From the NCBI RefSeq assembly GCF_024129865.1, contig NZ_JAMYFE010000041.1:1-64000 (forward strand): 64,000 bases of DNA, in the 5' to 3' direction. Source of the stretch: Stieleria tagensis (GTDB lineage: Bacteria; Planctomycetota; Planctomycetia; Pirellulales; Pirellulaceae). Within the stretch, counting starts at the first letter, position 1, and every line of letters starts with the position of its first letter. The position numbers and the translations under genes are program-made. The notes beneath the pieces are model-generated. The model was not told the origin of the DNA. It did no database searches and saw only the letters and a program-made list of their open reading frames with translations. This document shows, one piece after another, positions 54,150 to 62,510 of the stretch.

Positions 54150-55142
54150 ATGCCTGAATCCACTGAATCTCCCGGTACGTTCTTGGTCACCGGTTGCGCC
54201 GGCTTTATCGCTTCACGTGTCGCAGCATTGCTATTGGAATCCGGCCACCGCGTTGTCGGCATCGACAACGTCAACGACTACTACGACACCACACTGAAAG
54301 AACACCGCGTCGAATCATTGGCGCAAGATCGGTTCACGTTTCATCGCGCTGATATCGAAGACGAAGCCGCGCTGGCAAAACTGTTTGATGCCGACAAATT
54401 TGATGCTGTGTTCAATTTAGCGGCGCGCGCCGGTGTGCGATACAGCATGGAAAATCCACACATCTACCTGTCGACCAATTCGATGGGCAGTTTGAACTTG
54501 CTGCAGCAGATGCATCGGACCGGTGTGAAAAAGTTTGTGCTGGCATCGACCTCTTCGTTGTACGCCGGCCAACCGATGCCGTTTCAGGAATCGCTGCCGG
54601 TCAACACGCCGATTTCACCGTACGCCGCCAGCAAGAAGTCGGCCGAAGTGATGGCGTTCAGTTATCACCACCTGTATCAAATCGACGTTTCAATCTGCCG
54701 CTATTTCACGGTCTACGGGCCGGCCGGCCGTCCCGACATGTCAATTTTTCGTTTCATCCGCTGGATCGATGATGGCGTGCCGATCCAACTGTTTGGCGAT
54801 GGCGAACAGTCGCGCGACTTCACCTATGTCGATGACATCGCTCGCGGCACGATTGCTGCCGCCAAACCGCTCGGCTACGAAATCATCAACCTCGGCGGTG
54901 GCGGCACTCCCGTGACGCTGAACCGTTTGATCGAGATGCTCGAACAACGCCTGGGCAAAAAAGCAACCATCGAATATTTGCCGTTCCACCAAGCCGACAT
55001 GATGACGACCAGCGCGGACATTAGCAAAGCCGCCAAATTGCTGGACTGGAAACCGGACGTTGGGCTGGAACAGGGATTGGACGAATCGGTTCGCTGGTAT
55101 CAAGAAAACAAACCTTGGTCCACACAAATTGTGTTGCCCTGA
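54150..55142 (+). CDS. NAD-dependent epimerase, UDP-glucuronate 4-epimerase-like
   Basis: The 330-residue short-chain epimerase starts at ATG 54150. It has the NAD motif TGCAGFIASRVAALL, DNVNDYYDTTLKEHRV (typical for UDP-glucuronate 4-epimerases), FNLAARAGVRYSMENPHIYL, the catalytic YAASKKSAE (YxxxK) and FTVYGPAGRPDMSIFRF, RDFTYVDDIARG. It probably makes UDP-galacturonate for surface polysaccharide. It heads a plus-strand run with gmd and wecB. Upstream frame to 54084 is not conserved. Confidence 0.88.
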   Translation: MPESTESPGTFLVTGCAGFIASRVAALLLESGHRVVGIDNVNDYYDTTLKEHRVESLAQDRFTFHRADIEDEAALAKLFDADKFDAVFNLAARAGVRYSMENPHIYLSTNSMGSLNLLQQMHRTGVKKFVLASTSSLYAGQPMPFQESLPVNTPISPYAASKKSAEVMAFSYHHLYQIDVSICRYFTVYGPAGRPDMSIFRFIRWIDDGVPIQLFGDGEQSRDFTYVDDIARGTIAAAKPLGYEIINLGGGGTPVTLNRLIEMLEQRLGKKATIEYLPFHQADMMTTSADISKAAKLLDWKPDVGLEQGLDESVRWYQENKPWSTQIVLP

Positions 55143-55187
55143 TTCGGATTGCCAAGTCCCCCCAACCACCACCGCACCGCCGCCTCC

Positions 55188-56168
55188 ATGCCGACTGCAC
55201 TTATCACCGGAATCACCGGTCAAGACGGATCGTACTTGACCGAATTGTTGATCAACAAAGGCTACACGGTGCACGGCATCGTGCGCCGCAGCAGCATCAC
55301 GGCGCGCGGTCGATTGGACCAACTCTTTCACCGCGACGACGTCTACAACAAGCAACTGTTTTTGCATTACGCCGATCTAGGTGACTCCACCACGATTCGG
55401 CGGATCCTGATCAAATGTTTGCCCGATGAACTGTATCACCTGGCCGGCCAAAGCCACGTCGGGGCCAGTTTCGACATTCCCGAAACGACCTGTGACTTCA
55501 CGGCCATGGGAACGCTGCGGTTGCTGGAAATCCTTCGCGACTTGGAAAAACAGCCACGTTTCTTGCACATCAGCAGTAGCGAAATCTTTGGTCGCCCGGA
55601 TCACTGGCCGCAGAACGAAACGACGCCCATGAATCCGGTCACGCCCTATGGAATCGCCAAAGCGTTTGCAACGCAGATGGTCGCGCTGTACCGAGAATCG
55701 TTTGGTTTATTCGCTTGCAACGCGATTTGTTACAACCATGAATCACCGCGCCGTGGCGAGTCCTTTGTAACTCGCAAGATCACGCGCGCCGCAGCTGCGA
55801 TTTCAATGGGCAAACAAAAAACACTGTCACTCGGTTCACTCGACGGCCAACGTGACTGGGGATTTGCTCCCGAATACGTCGATGCGATGTGGCGGATGTT
55901 GCAACAACCCCAAGCCGATGATTTTGTGATCGCAACCGGCACCGCCCATAGCGTCAAAGATTTTTTGTCGGCATCGTTTGCCGCCGTCGACTTGGATTGG
56001 ACCGACTACGTTCAGCAAGACCCTCGCTACATGCGGCCCAGTGAAGGCACTCGCCTGGTCGGTGATCCTTCCAAGGCATCCAAGCAGCTGCAGTGGGACG
56101 CCCAAACCAAGGTGCCAGAATTGGCAAAAATCATGGTGCAGTCTGATCTCGCACGACTCAGCGATTGA
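55188..56168 (+). CDS. gmd: GDP-mannose 4,6-dehydratase
   Basis: The enzyme converts GDP-mannose to GDP-4-keto-6-deoxymannose, the precursor of GDP-fucose, GDP-rhamnose or perosamine. The 326-residue protein shows ITGITGQDGSYLTELLINKG, VHGIVRRSS, YHLAGQSHVGASFDIPE, ISSSEIFG, YGIAKAFATQMVALYRE (YxxxK), the family signature NHESPRRGESFVTRKITRA, and RDWGFAPEYVDAMW. It starts 45 bases after the epimerase gene. The enzyme that would use its product is not in the window. Confidence 0.92.
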   Translation: MPTALITGITGQDGSYLTELLINKGYTVHGIVRRSSITARGRLDQLFHRDDVYNKQLFLHYADLGDSTTIRRILIKCLPDELYHLAGQSHVGASFDIPETTCDFTAMGTLRLLEILRDLEKQPRFLHISSSEIFGRPDHWPQNETTPMNPVTPYGIAKAFATQMVALYRESFGLFACNAICYNHESPRRGESFVTRKITRAAAAISMGKQKTLSLGSLDGQRDWGFAPEYVDAMWRMLQQPQADDFVIATGTAHSVKDFLSASFAAVDLDWTDYVQQDPRYMRPSEGTRLVGDPSKASKQLQWDAQTKVPELAKIMVQSDLARLSD

Positions 56169-56237
56169 CGGCAGACCACACAAACCGTCTCCGTCACCCC
56201 CCTCCTCCTCAAATTCAACTCTCACCGTTCTCTGGTC

Positions 56238-57329
56238 ATGAAAATCTTATCCGTCGTTGGTGCACGTCCCAACTTTATGAAAATTGCGCCGATCATGCGA
56301 GCGATTCAAGCCGCGTCGCCGGAGACGCAGCAGACACTCGTGCATACCGGTCAACACTTTGACGAAAAGATGTCGGATGTGTTTTTCCGTGAACTCGAAC
56401 TGCCAAAACCCGACGAGCATTTGGGAGTCTCCGGTGGCTCTCACGCGGTGCAAACGGCGCGAATCATGCTGGAGTTCGAACCGATACTGGAAAAACATCG
56501 CCCCGATTGGCTGGTCGTCGTCGGCGACGTGAACTCCACTGTCGCCTGTTCCCTGGTCGCCTCGAAGATTGGGATTCCGATCGCACACGTGGAAGCCGGT
56601 TTGCGGTCACGCGACAACACGATGCCCGAGGAAATCAATCGGAAAATCACCGATGCGATTTCCGACCTGCTGCTGACTCCGTCGCCTGATGGCGATGCCA
56701 ACTTGATCGCCGAAGGCGTCGACCGCGATCGCATCGTCTGTGTCGGAAATGTGATGATTGACTCGCTGATCCGCGCGCTGCCCAAAATTGAAGCCAGCAA
56801 AATCCTGTCGGAATTGGAGCTGACCGCGGGCAACTATGTGTTGGCCACGTTGCATCGCCCCAGCAACGTCGACGATCCGCAAATGTTGGCTCAATTGATC
56901 AAGGCACTGAATCAGATTTCGGCCTCGCTGCCGATCGTGTTCCCTGTCCACCCGCGAACCCGAGCAAGACTGGAAGCCGAAAACATCGAATTGGCCGACG
57001 GCATTAAAATGGTCGATCCGCTGGGCTACTTCGACTTTATGGCGTTGATGCGATCGGCCAAAGTCGTGATGACGGATTCCGGCGGCGTACAAGAGGAAAC
57101 GACGTACCTGGGGGTCACCTGTCTGACGGTTCGGCCCAATACCGAGCGTCCGATCACGATTGACGAAGGCACCAATCGGTTGGTCCAACCCGGCACCGAG
57201 ACCCTGCTGGAAGCCTGGAAAGAAGTCGAAGCAAACCCGCCGCAGCGTCGCTGCCCTGAACTGTGGGACGGCAAAGCCGCCGAGCGGATCGCCGCCCGAC
57301 TGCTGCAAACGTCCTCTGACACCCCATGA
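56238..57329 (+). CDS. wecB: UDP-N-acetylglucosamine 2-epimerase (non-hydrolysing)
   Basis: WecB interconverts UDP-GlcNAc and UDP-ManNAc for surface polysaccharides. The 363-residue protein shows VVGARPNFMKIAPIMRAI, HTGQHFDEKMSDVFF, VVVGDVNSTVACSLVASK, HVEAGLRSRDNTMPEEINRK, TLHRPSNVDDP, FPVHPRTRARLE, and MTDSGGVQEETTYLGVTCLT with RPNTERPITIDEGTNRLV. All are standard for the non-hydrolysing family. The stop overlaps the start of the next gene in ATGA, so the two are translationally coupled. Confidence 0.95.
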   Translation: MKILSVVGARPNFMKIAPIMRAIQAASPETQQTLVHTGQHFDEKMSDVFFRELELPKPDEHLGVSGGSHAVQTARIMLEFEPILEKHRPDWLVVVGDVNSTVACSLVASKIGIPIAHVEAGLRSRDNTMPEEINRKITDAISDLLLTPSPDGDANLIAEGVDRDRIVCVGNVMIDSLIRALPKIEASKILSELELTAGNYVLATLHRPSNVDDPQMLAQLIKALNQISASLPIVFPVHPRTRARLEAENIELADGIKMVDPLGYFDFMALMRSAKVVMTDSGGVQEETTYLGVTCLTVRPNTERPITIDEGTNRLVQPGTETLLEAWKEVEANPPQRRCPELWDGKAAERIAARLLQTSSDTP

Positions 57330-58030
57330 ACAACTCCACCTCCCGCACAAATGAATCAGGCGGCAAGAAACGCGCCGGCTCGATCGCCTTAGTTGTGGTG
57401 GTCTGTCTGTATGCGTTCTTGCAGCCGCGTCTGAATCAACGCTTCGGCTGGAACCTACCGGGGTTGGGCAGTGACAATCCAAACGCCGCGGTCGTCGCTG
57501 AACGTGACTCTGGACGCGACACCGGCCCGCCGGCGGAGTCTGTGCCGACCGAGCCACCGACCGAGCGTTCGACGATGCAGTCGCCTGCGGAGACATCGGC
57601 CTCGGTCGCACCCGGCCCGGTCGCTACAGAGCAGGACACGCTTCGCTACGGTTTGCTGAAAGAAATTGGTGGCGACCGTTTTATCTCGCCCCAAGGATTG
57701 ATTTATACGCCGGGCAGCGAAGAAGGGCACCGTCTGGAACACCTGCGACGCCACACCGAAGACCAACCGTCGCGACCGGGCAGTCATGGCGTCTTTGACG
57801 GCGGCATGCAGGGCGCACTGAGAACGATTGACAACGCCTATGCCAAAGCCGAAAAGAATCAGCAAGCGACAAAACAAGTCGATCGCAATCGCACGATCTA
57901 CACCGTCGACATGGGGCAACGCGTGGGATATGTCGGCGGCCGAACCGGCCAACAAAAACGACATCCGATGGCGCGACGCGTCAAAATGGTGCTCGAAGGC
58001 AAACGGGTCATCACCGCCTATCCGCTGTAG
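57326..58030 (+). CDS. Membrane-anchored protein with RNase-like C-terminal pattern
   Basis: The 234-residue protein overlaps wecB by 4 bases. One membrane helix (SIALVVVVCLYAFLQ, about 20-35) is followed by a Thr/Pro/Glu-rich linker, about 60-110. The C-terminal part has RYGLLKEIGGDRFISPQGLI, the pair GHRLEHLRRHTEDQPSRPG, SHGVFDGG, RTIYTVDMGQRVGYVGG, and ends RVKMVLEGKRVITAYPL. The His pair, the TYxVDMG strand and the ending VITAYPL recall BECR-type endoribonuclease folds (EndoU/barnase-like), but this is pattern reading only. The orientation would put the domain outside the cytoplasm. I assign no function. Confidence 0.65.
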   Translation: MNNSTSRTNESGGKKRAGSIALVVVVCLYAFLQPRLNQRFGWNLPGLGSDNPNAAVVAERDSGRDTGPPAESVPTEPPTERSTMQSPAETSASVAPGPVATEQDTLRYGLLKEIGGDRFISPQGLIYTPGSEEGHRLEHLRRHTEDQPSRPGSHGVFDGGMQGALRTIDNAYAKAEKNQQATKQVDRNRTIYTVDMGQRVGYVGGRTGQQKRHPMARRVKMVLEGKRVITAYPL

Positions 58031-58097
58031 CGGCCGCCGCCATCCAATGCCCGCCGCCCAATGCCGTCCACTCGATCCAGCCACTGAGTCACATCGC

Positions 58098-58430
58098 ATG
58101 AACCAAGTTCCACCGCACCCCACCGGCCCCCATCACTCGATCGCCACTTGCCCGGTTTGCGGCGGCGGCTTGTGCGGCGTGCGGCTGTGCACCGGTGACG
58201 ATCCTACCGAAGCCGCACCGCAGAGTGGGTTTGTGATGTGCGATGAATGCGAAGCGGTCTGGTTGGAACCCGATGTCACAAGCGAGCACCTGTATGTCGA
58301 CCCGGAATCACCTCGCTGCCCGATCTGTCATGGCGGGCTGTGGAGCACCAGCCGCTGGGCAGGGCGTGATGAAATTGAGTCACTCGGCTGGAGCAGTCTG
58401 ATCGATCCCGGCCTAGACACCAACGGCTAG
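58098..58430 (+). CDS. Small zinc-ribbon protein
   Basis: The 110-residue protein (ATG 58098) has three zinc-type pairs: CPVCGGGLCG, CDECEAVWLEPD and CPICHGGLW. There is no signal peptide, so it is cytoplasmic. The middle resembles zinc-ribbon proteins in which CxxC surrounds a WLE motif. It lies 67 bases after the membrane-anchored gene and may be in the same transcript. No partner is evident. Confidence 0.7.
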   Translation: MNQVPPHPTGPHHSIATCPVCGGGLCGVRLCTGDDPTEAAPQSGFVMCDECEAVWLEPDVTSEHLYVDPESPRCPICHGGLWSTSRWAGRDEIESLGWSSLIDPGLDTNG

Positions 58431-58445
58431 TCGGCACCATCCACC

Positions 58446-58473
58446 GTTGGAGTTCACGCTTGAGCGTGTCCGT
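58446..58473. repeat. Short repeat C, copy 2
   Basis: The sequence gttggagttcacgcttgagc plus gtgtc matches 53046-53070 with two substitutions. It lies between the zinc-ribbon gene (plus) and pdxJ (minus). Confidence 0.65.
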
Positions 58474-58513
58474 ACTCGGACTGCTTCAGCGCCAACCGTG
58501 CATGGCGGAGAGC

Positions 58514-59236
58514 TCACGGAGAACACAGATCGAGAATCCGTCGCATTTCTGAAACGGCCTCTTTCATTCCAACCATCACCGCGCGACTGACGATCGCGTG
58601 GCCGATGTTCAACTCGATCACCCCAGGTAGCTTGGCCACCGGACGGACGTTGACATAGTTCAAACCGTGACCGGCATGCAGTCGCATTCCCGCTTGGCTG
58701 GCATGCTGCCCGGCGACTTCCAAACGCGACAACTCGGTCGCGACGTCAGCCCGTTTGGCCAGCGCGTAGGGACCGGTGTGTAATTCAACGGCATCGACTC
58801 CCAATTCGGCCGCCGCGGCGACCTGGCGAACGTCTGGGTCAATGAACAGACTGGTCAAAATGCCGTGCGACTTGAGCCGTTCGATGGCTGCCGCGATACG
58901 CCCGGAATCACTGGCAACATCCAATCCACCCTCCGTCGTCACCTCTTCGCGACTCTCGGGAACCAGCAGCGCCCAATCCGGTTTGACACGGCAGGCGATC
59001 GCCAACACCTGTTCTTCGCATGCCAGTTCCAGATTCGTTTTGACCGTCACCGTTTGCATCAGCACATCGACGTCACGATCCTGGATGTGGCGCCGGTCCT
59101 CCCGCAGGTGAAACGTGATCCCATCGGCTCCGCCCTGCTCGGCGAGCGCCGCTGCAATGGCCGGATCGGGCTCGTAGGTACGGCGGGCCTGTCGCACGGT
59201 GGCGACGTGGTCAATGTTGACACCAAGTTCAATCAT
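58514..59236 (-). CDS. pdxJ: Pyridoxine 5'-phosphate synthase
   Basis: PdxJ condenses 3-amino-2-oxopropyl phosphate with DXP to pyridoxine 5'-phosphate. The 240-residue protein has [108 protein letters not shown] and [16 protein letters not shown], covering the whole barrel. It uses the product of the same DXP branch as dxr (4.4 kb). It starts 39 bases after the FlgI-like gene on the same strand. Confidence 0.96.
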   Translation of the reverse strand: MIELGVNIDHVATVRQARRTYEPDPAIAAALAEQGGADGITFHLREDRRHIQDRDVDVLMQTVTVKTNLELACEEQVLAIACRVKPDWALLVPESREEVTTEGGLDVASDSGRIAAAIERLKSHGILTSLFIDPDVRQVAAAAELGVDAVELHTGPYALAKRADVATELSRLEVAGQHASQAGMRLHAGHGLNYVNVRPVAKLPGVIELNIGHAIVSRAVMVGMKEAVSEMRRILDLCSP

Positions 59237-59275
59237 GGATGATTCAACGCAGAGAATTCAGGACTCGGAAAAGCA

Positions 59276-60988
59276 TTAGCTGGACTGCTCCTCACGATAA
59301 TAGGTTCGCATCGGTTTGGGCAGCGGATCGATCGCAACTTGATCTTCAATGTAGTTGCTGGATTTTGCCATCCTAAGGATGGTGACCACATCCCCATAGC
59401 TGCCGCCGACCGCGACCACACCTTCGATGATGCCTCGAATCGATGCCGGTACCGTCGCCCGACGATCTTGCTTGCCGACTTCAAACCGGCTGACCCGGAT
59501 TTTCCCCGCCTCACTCGAATCGGGTTTCAGAATCAACGCATTCGGCCCCAGCAACGCACCGTCAATCTTCACCGGCGAAGGTTCTCCGAAAACCACGACC
59601 TCGGCCACATCACGGCTGGACAGGGCGATCGCCGTTGGCGAGTCCGATTCGACCTGGTAGTAGTTGAGTGTTTTCTCAATCGGCTGCGGGATCAACACCC
59701 GCGACGCATCATTTCGCTTCCGCAGCGCGACAAAGGCCCCATAGCGGGTCTCCTGACTGGGCTGATCAAACAACCGCTGCAATGCATCGACAACGCTGGG
59801 GTGCTCCAGCCCGCCCAACGCGGCAAACACCGAGTAGCGGAACGCCGGTTCGCTGGCCGCCTGTTCCAATACCGCGACTGATTCGTCGCGGTCCAAGTAG
59901 GCCAATGCCTCGGCAGCGTAAAATTGCAGTTCCGGATTGTCACTCTTGGTTTCAGCCAACAGAGTCGGGATCGCGCTCTCGCCCAACGCCTCCAATTGCA
60001 GTGCCGCATCGGATGCCGTCGCCGGATCAGATAGCAACTCACCCAATTTCTGTAGCCGCTGCTGGCTGTTGGCCTTGCGCTCGTCGATCATGATCGCGCG
60101 GACCACAGCGACATAGCGGCCGAGCGCCCCCTCGTAACGAGGATGCAATTCCAACTCGATGTAGTCATCTTCGACCGCCTTGGCGACTCCTCGACGTGTC
60201 GTGCCGTCAAAGAAGAAAAAGCGACGATTGATGGCCGCTGCAATGTCGCTGGCGACTTTCACGTGCTGGTATTCGGGTCGCAACACAAATCCCATGTTGC
60301 GTGTCTTCTGAACCGTGCCGCCACCGAGCACCAATCCCTGTGTCTTCTGCCGATCGTCCGCACCGCCTTCGAGGGCAAATCGGGTCAGGACCGAACCGGT
60401 TCCCATCGCCAAAACCTCGCCCTTGCGAACCCGACCTTGAATCATCTGCTGCAGCCGCATCCGACTGTCCAACAACCACCCCCCATGCAAGTCACTGGCG
60501 TTGCTTCCAGGCGGAGCTTCGATTTTCAAATCAATTCGATCGCCGCGTTTGGCTCCCGGCGGTACCGTAGCGATGATGCGAACCATCGCGTTGCTATCCA
60601 ATTCCAAAATCTGGTTGGGACTTTTGACGTCATTATGACGCATCTCTTCGATCAACTGATCCAAATACGACGAGGGGTCGGCCGGACCACCGGTGCCGGA
60701 AAGTGAATTGACCAGCCCGACGCCTCGGATCGGAATCGCATTGAGCCCCCGTGGAGCACCCGCCTCGCGGATCAAATCCGGCAACTCAGGAACCGCCAGC
60801 AACTTGGCTATGCCGGAGTCTTCCGCGACATCGGAATTCTTTTTGCCAGTCAGCGAGGAACACCCCACCAACAGCAACACGGCCAAACAGGATGCGCTCA
60901 GCGACAGCCGCGGCAAATTGCGGTACTGCGTGAACAGACTATCAGCACGTGGGTGTGCGATTGAAGCGGCGGGCGTCCTGCCAAACAT
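59276..60988 (-). CDS. FlgI-like (P-ring domain) lipoprotein with HEAT-like repeats
   Basis: The 570-residue protein has a lipobox-like signal ending LLLVGC (Cys about 43). The N-terminal half has the flagellar P-ring FlgI pattern: IPIRGVGLVNSLSGTGGPAD, NAMVRIIATVPPGAKRGDRI and DLKIEAPPGSNASDLHGGWL, GSVLTRFALEGG and GGTVQKTRNM, with AAAINRRFF later. Residues about 320-430 contain HEAT-like helices (AALQLEALGESAIPTLLAET, FYAAEALAYLDRDESVAVLE, RYGAFVALRKRND). A C-terminal part returns to the FlgI-like pattern (RGIIEGVVAVGG, TILRMAKSSNYIEDQ). No other flagellar gene is nearby. The combination suggests an envelope ring-like or scaffold protein. It precedes pdxJ by 39 bases. Confidence 0.72.
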   Translation of the reverse strand: MFGRTPAASIAHPRADSLFTQYRNLPRLSLSASCLAVLLLVGCSSLTGKKNSDVAEDSGIAKLLAVPELPDLIREAGAPRGLNAIPIRGVGLVNSLSGTGGPADPSSYLDQLIEEMRHNDVKSPNQILELDSNAMVRIIATVPPGAKRGDRIDLKIEAPPGSNASDLHGGWLLDSRMRLQQMIQGRVRKGEVLAMGTGSVLTRFALEGGADDRQKTQGLVLGGGTVQKTRNMGFVLRPEYQHVKVASDIAAAINRRFFFFDGTTRRGVAKAVEDDYIELELHPRYEGALGRYVAVVRAIMIDERKANSQQRLQKLGELLSDPATASDAALQLEALGESAIPTLLAETKSDNPELQFYAAEALAYLDRDESVAVLEQAASEPAFRYSVFAALGGLEHPSVVDALQRLFDQPSQETRYGAFVALRKRNDASRVLIPQPIEKTLNYYQVESDSPTAIALSSRDVAEVVVFGEPSPVKIDGALLGPNALILKPDSSEAGKIRVSRFEVGKQDRRATVPASIRGIIEGVVAVGGSYGDVVTILRMAKSSNYIEDQVAIDPLPKPMRTYYREEQSS

Positions 60989-61732
60989 GGAAGCTTCCGA
61001 GGTGAGTCCAATGGTGATCCAATTTCTCTAACCGCCGAGATATAGCCAAAATCGATCCGCCACGGCAAGTCGAGCCCCACAGGGCATCTCCAACCCCCGA
61101 GTACGTGAGTTTTTGAGGCCAGCACTTTTATCGCAACCCGACGCGTCAGCGAGGGATTTAGCCGGTTGATGGGATCCCTCGCATACCGGTCTGTTGATTG
61201 AATCAGCCGGCACGCGCTAGCGTCCGGAACAATGCCCCGCGGGAAAGAGTCGGACCTCTAAGCGGCCGGAGAAGGTTCGTGGCGAGCCCCCCCCTCTTTT
61301 GGTAAAACCGCTATAATTCTTCGGTCAAATCACGGCTCGGCACCAACACAAGCAAAACAGTTCGTGGCACCCACCAAGCAGTGAACCGCCCCTGTCCACT
61401 CAGGTGGCTTCAGCTGAGACACAACAAATCCACGAATTCACGGCGATTTGGGCACTTCCCAAACAAACTTCACCAAAACAGATCAGCTGGACACTTAGCC
61501 AACGCACGTTCTGCGGCTGCCTGTTTTGCGTGCAATCCGCCGAGACCCTCGCCGGCAGGGCTTGCTCAAAAACCGTGCAAAGCCCATTTGCTTGCGTAAA
61601 CCCTTTTGACAGCAACCTTTGCGAAGGAGCGTTTGACCCGGTGCGAGGATCGGCACATTGAACCGCGGCGGGTCCATTCGAACGGATCGAACGCGCCGCA
61701 ACCGCTGATCGCTCGCAAAGGATTCCAACACG
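60989..61732. other. 744-base gap between divergent genes
   Basis: The gap holds the decayed family A copy at 61134 and a TATAAT box at 61312 without a good -35. A TTGACA stands alone at 61606. The region 61320-61730 could be a long leader of the gene at 61733. Short open frames across it on either strand look non-coding. Confidence 0.5.
61134..61181. repeat. Palindromic repeat family A, decayed copy
   Basis: The left arm gcaacccgacgcgtcagcga is intact and followed by gggatttagccggttgatgg, then gatccctcgc. The remainder of the right arm is lost (reads ataccggtct instead). The flank gaggccagcacttttatc matches the left flanks elsewhere. Confidence 0.8.
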
Positions 61733-62428
61733 ATGCAAGACTCCACGCCCAAGGAAATCAATCCTCTGGTCGACACCGACCAAGGTGGTACGGGTGACAC
61801 CCTCCGCTACGCGAGTGACCCGACACCGGAACAAGCGGCCAATCTGCCAACCTTGGAACTGAGTGCTCCCGACCTGGATCAGGACTATCAAGGCCGCTGC
61901 CGACAGACCCTTCTTTTGGCAGAAGAAGCGTTCGCCAAAACCGGCAGCTGGGTGATTTTCTTCCGTGAAGTGCTGGGGGTTTCCGGCATCGTCCAAAAAC
62001 TGTTCCCCGACGCTGAAGAACAAAACCGATTCATCAACGGCCCTGACTACGCGACGCTGCACGAGATGCTGGCGGCAATCCGCAGCCAGGATCAGTCCAA
62101 ATCGGACTCGGCCGAGCCGGAACGAATGATCACCATTCGGATCCCCCGCTCGCTGCACGAACTGCTCCGCCAGGAATCAGAAGAATGTGGATTGAGTATC
62201 AACAAGCTATGCATCAGCAAGCTGCTGCTGCCGACCAACCCCCGTTTCATCCCTGAACAACAGGGCCGTCGCCGCGGCCGCAAACCCGGCCCCCAGGGGA
62301 CCCGAAAACGAGCCGAAGAAAATGCTCCGGCCGAGGAACCGGCAGCCCATGACAACCGCATCGTCAATCACACCCGGACGCCCGCCCATAGCTGGGCGGC
62401 AGCGAGTTCCGAACGAAACGAAGGTTAA
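61733..62428 (+). CDS. Ribbon-helix-helix DNA-binding-like protein with AT-hook-like tail
   Basis: The 231-residue protein starts at ATG 61733. The N-terminal 125 residues (LLLAEEAFAKTGSWVIFFRE, VQKLFPDAEEQNRF) form an unrecognised helical domain. Residues about 130-165, RMITIRIPRSLHELLRQESE then ECGLSINKLCISKLL, fit a ribbon-helix-helix domain as in Arc or HicB-type antitoxins. A basic stretch GRRRGRKPGPQGTRKR follows, with the AT-hook core RGRKP. The tail is hydrophilic. It would bind DNA in the cytoplasm as a regulator or nucleoid-associated factor, by inference. No toxin gene lies beside it. Confidence 0.72.
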   Translation: MQDSTPKEINPLVDTDQGGTGDTLRYASDPTPEQAANLPTLELSAPDLDQDYQGRCRQTLLLAEEAFAKTGSWVIFFREVLGVSGIVQKLFPDAEEQNRFINGPDYATLHEMLAAIRSQDQSKSDSAEPERMITIRIPRSLHELLRQESEECGLSINKLCISKLLLPTNPRFIPEQQGRRRGRKPGPQGTRKRAEENAPAEEPAAHDNRIVNHTRTPAHSWAAASSERNEG

Positions 62429-62510
62429 GGATGCGGTGCTTCCTGTCACTGGGCCCCCGACAGGGCTCAGACGGACTGGCACCCCAACGATTGGCTGGGG
62501 ACTGGGGCAC

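Noticed and set aside
59276-60988. Flagellar locus
   Set aside because: Only an FlgI-like domain is present. No flgH, flgA, flgG or chaperone-type gene lies nearby, and the lipobox and HEAT-like repeats are foreign to FlgI.
61400-62158. 252-codon open frame on the minus strand
   Set aside because: It is antisense to the ribbon-helix-helix gene, whose motifs and start are convincing.
61733-62428. HicB-type antitoxin of a toxin-antitoxin pair
   Set aside because: There is no HicA-like or other small toxin gene on either side, and the long N-terminal domain and AT-hook tail do not fit.
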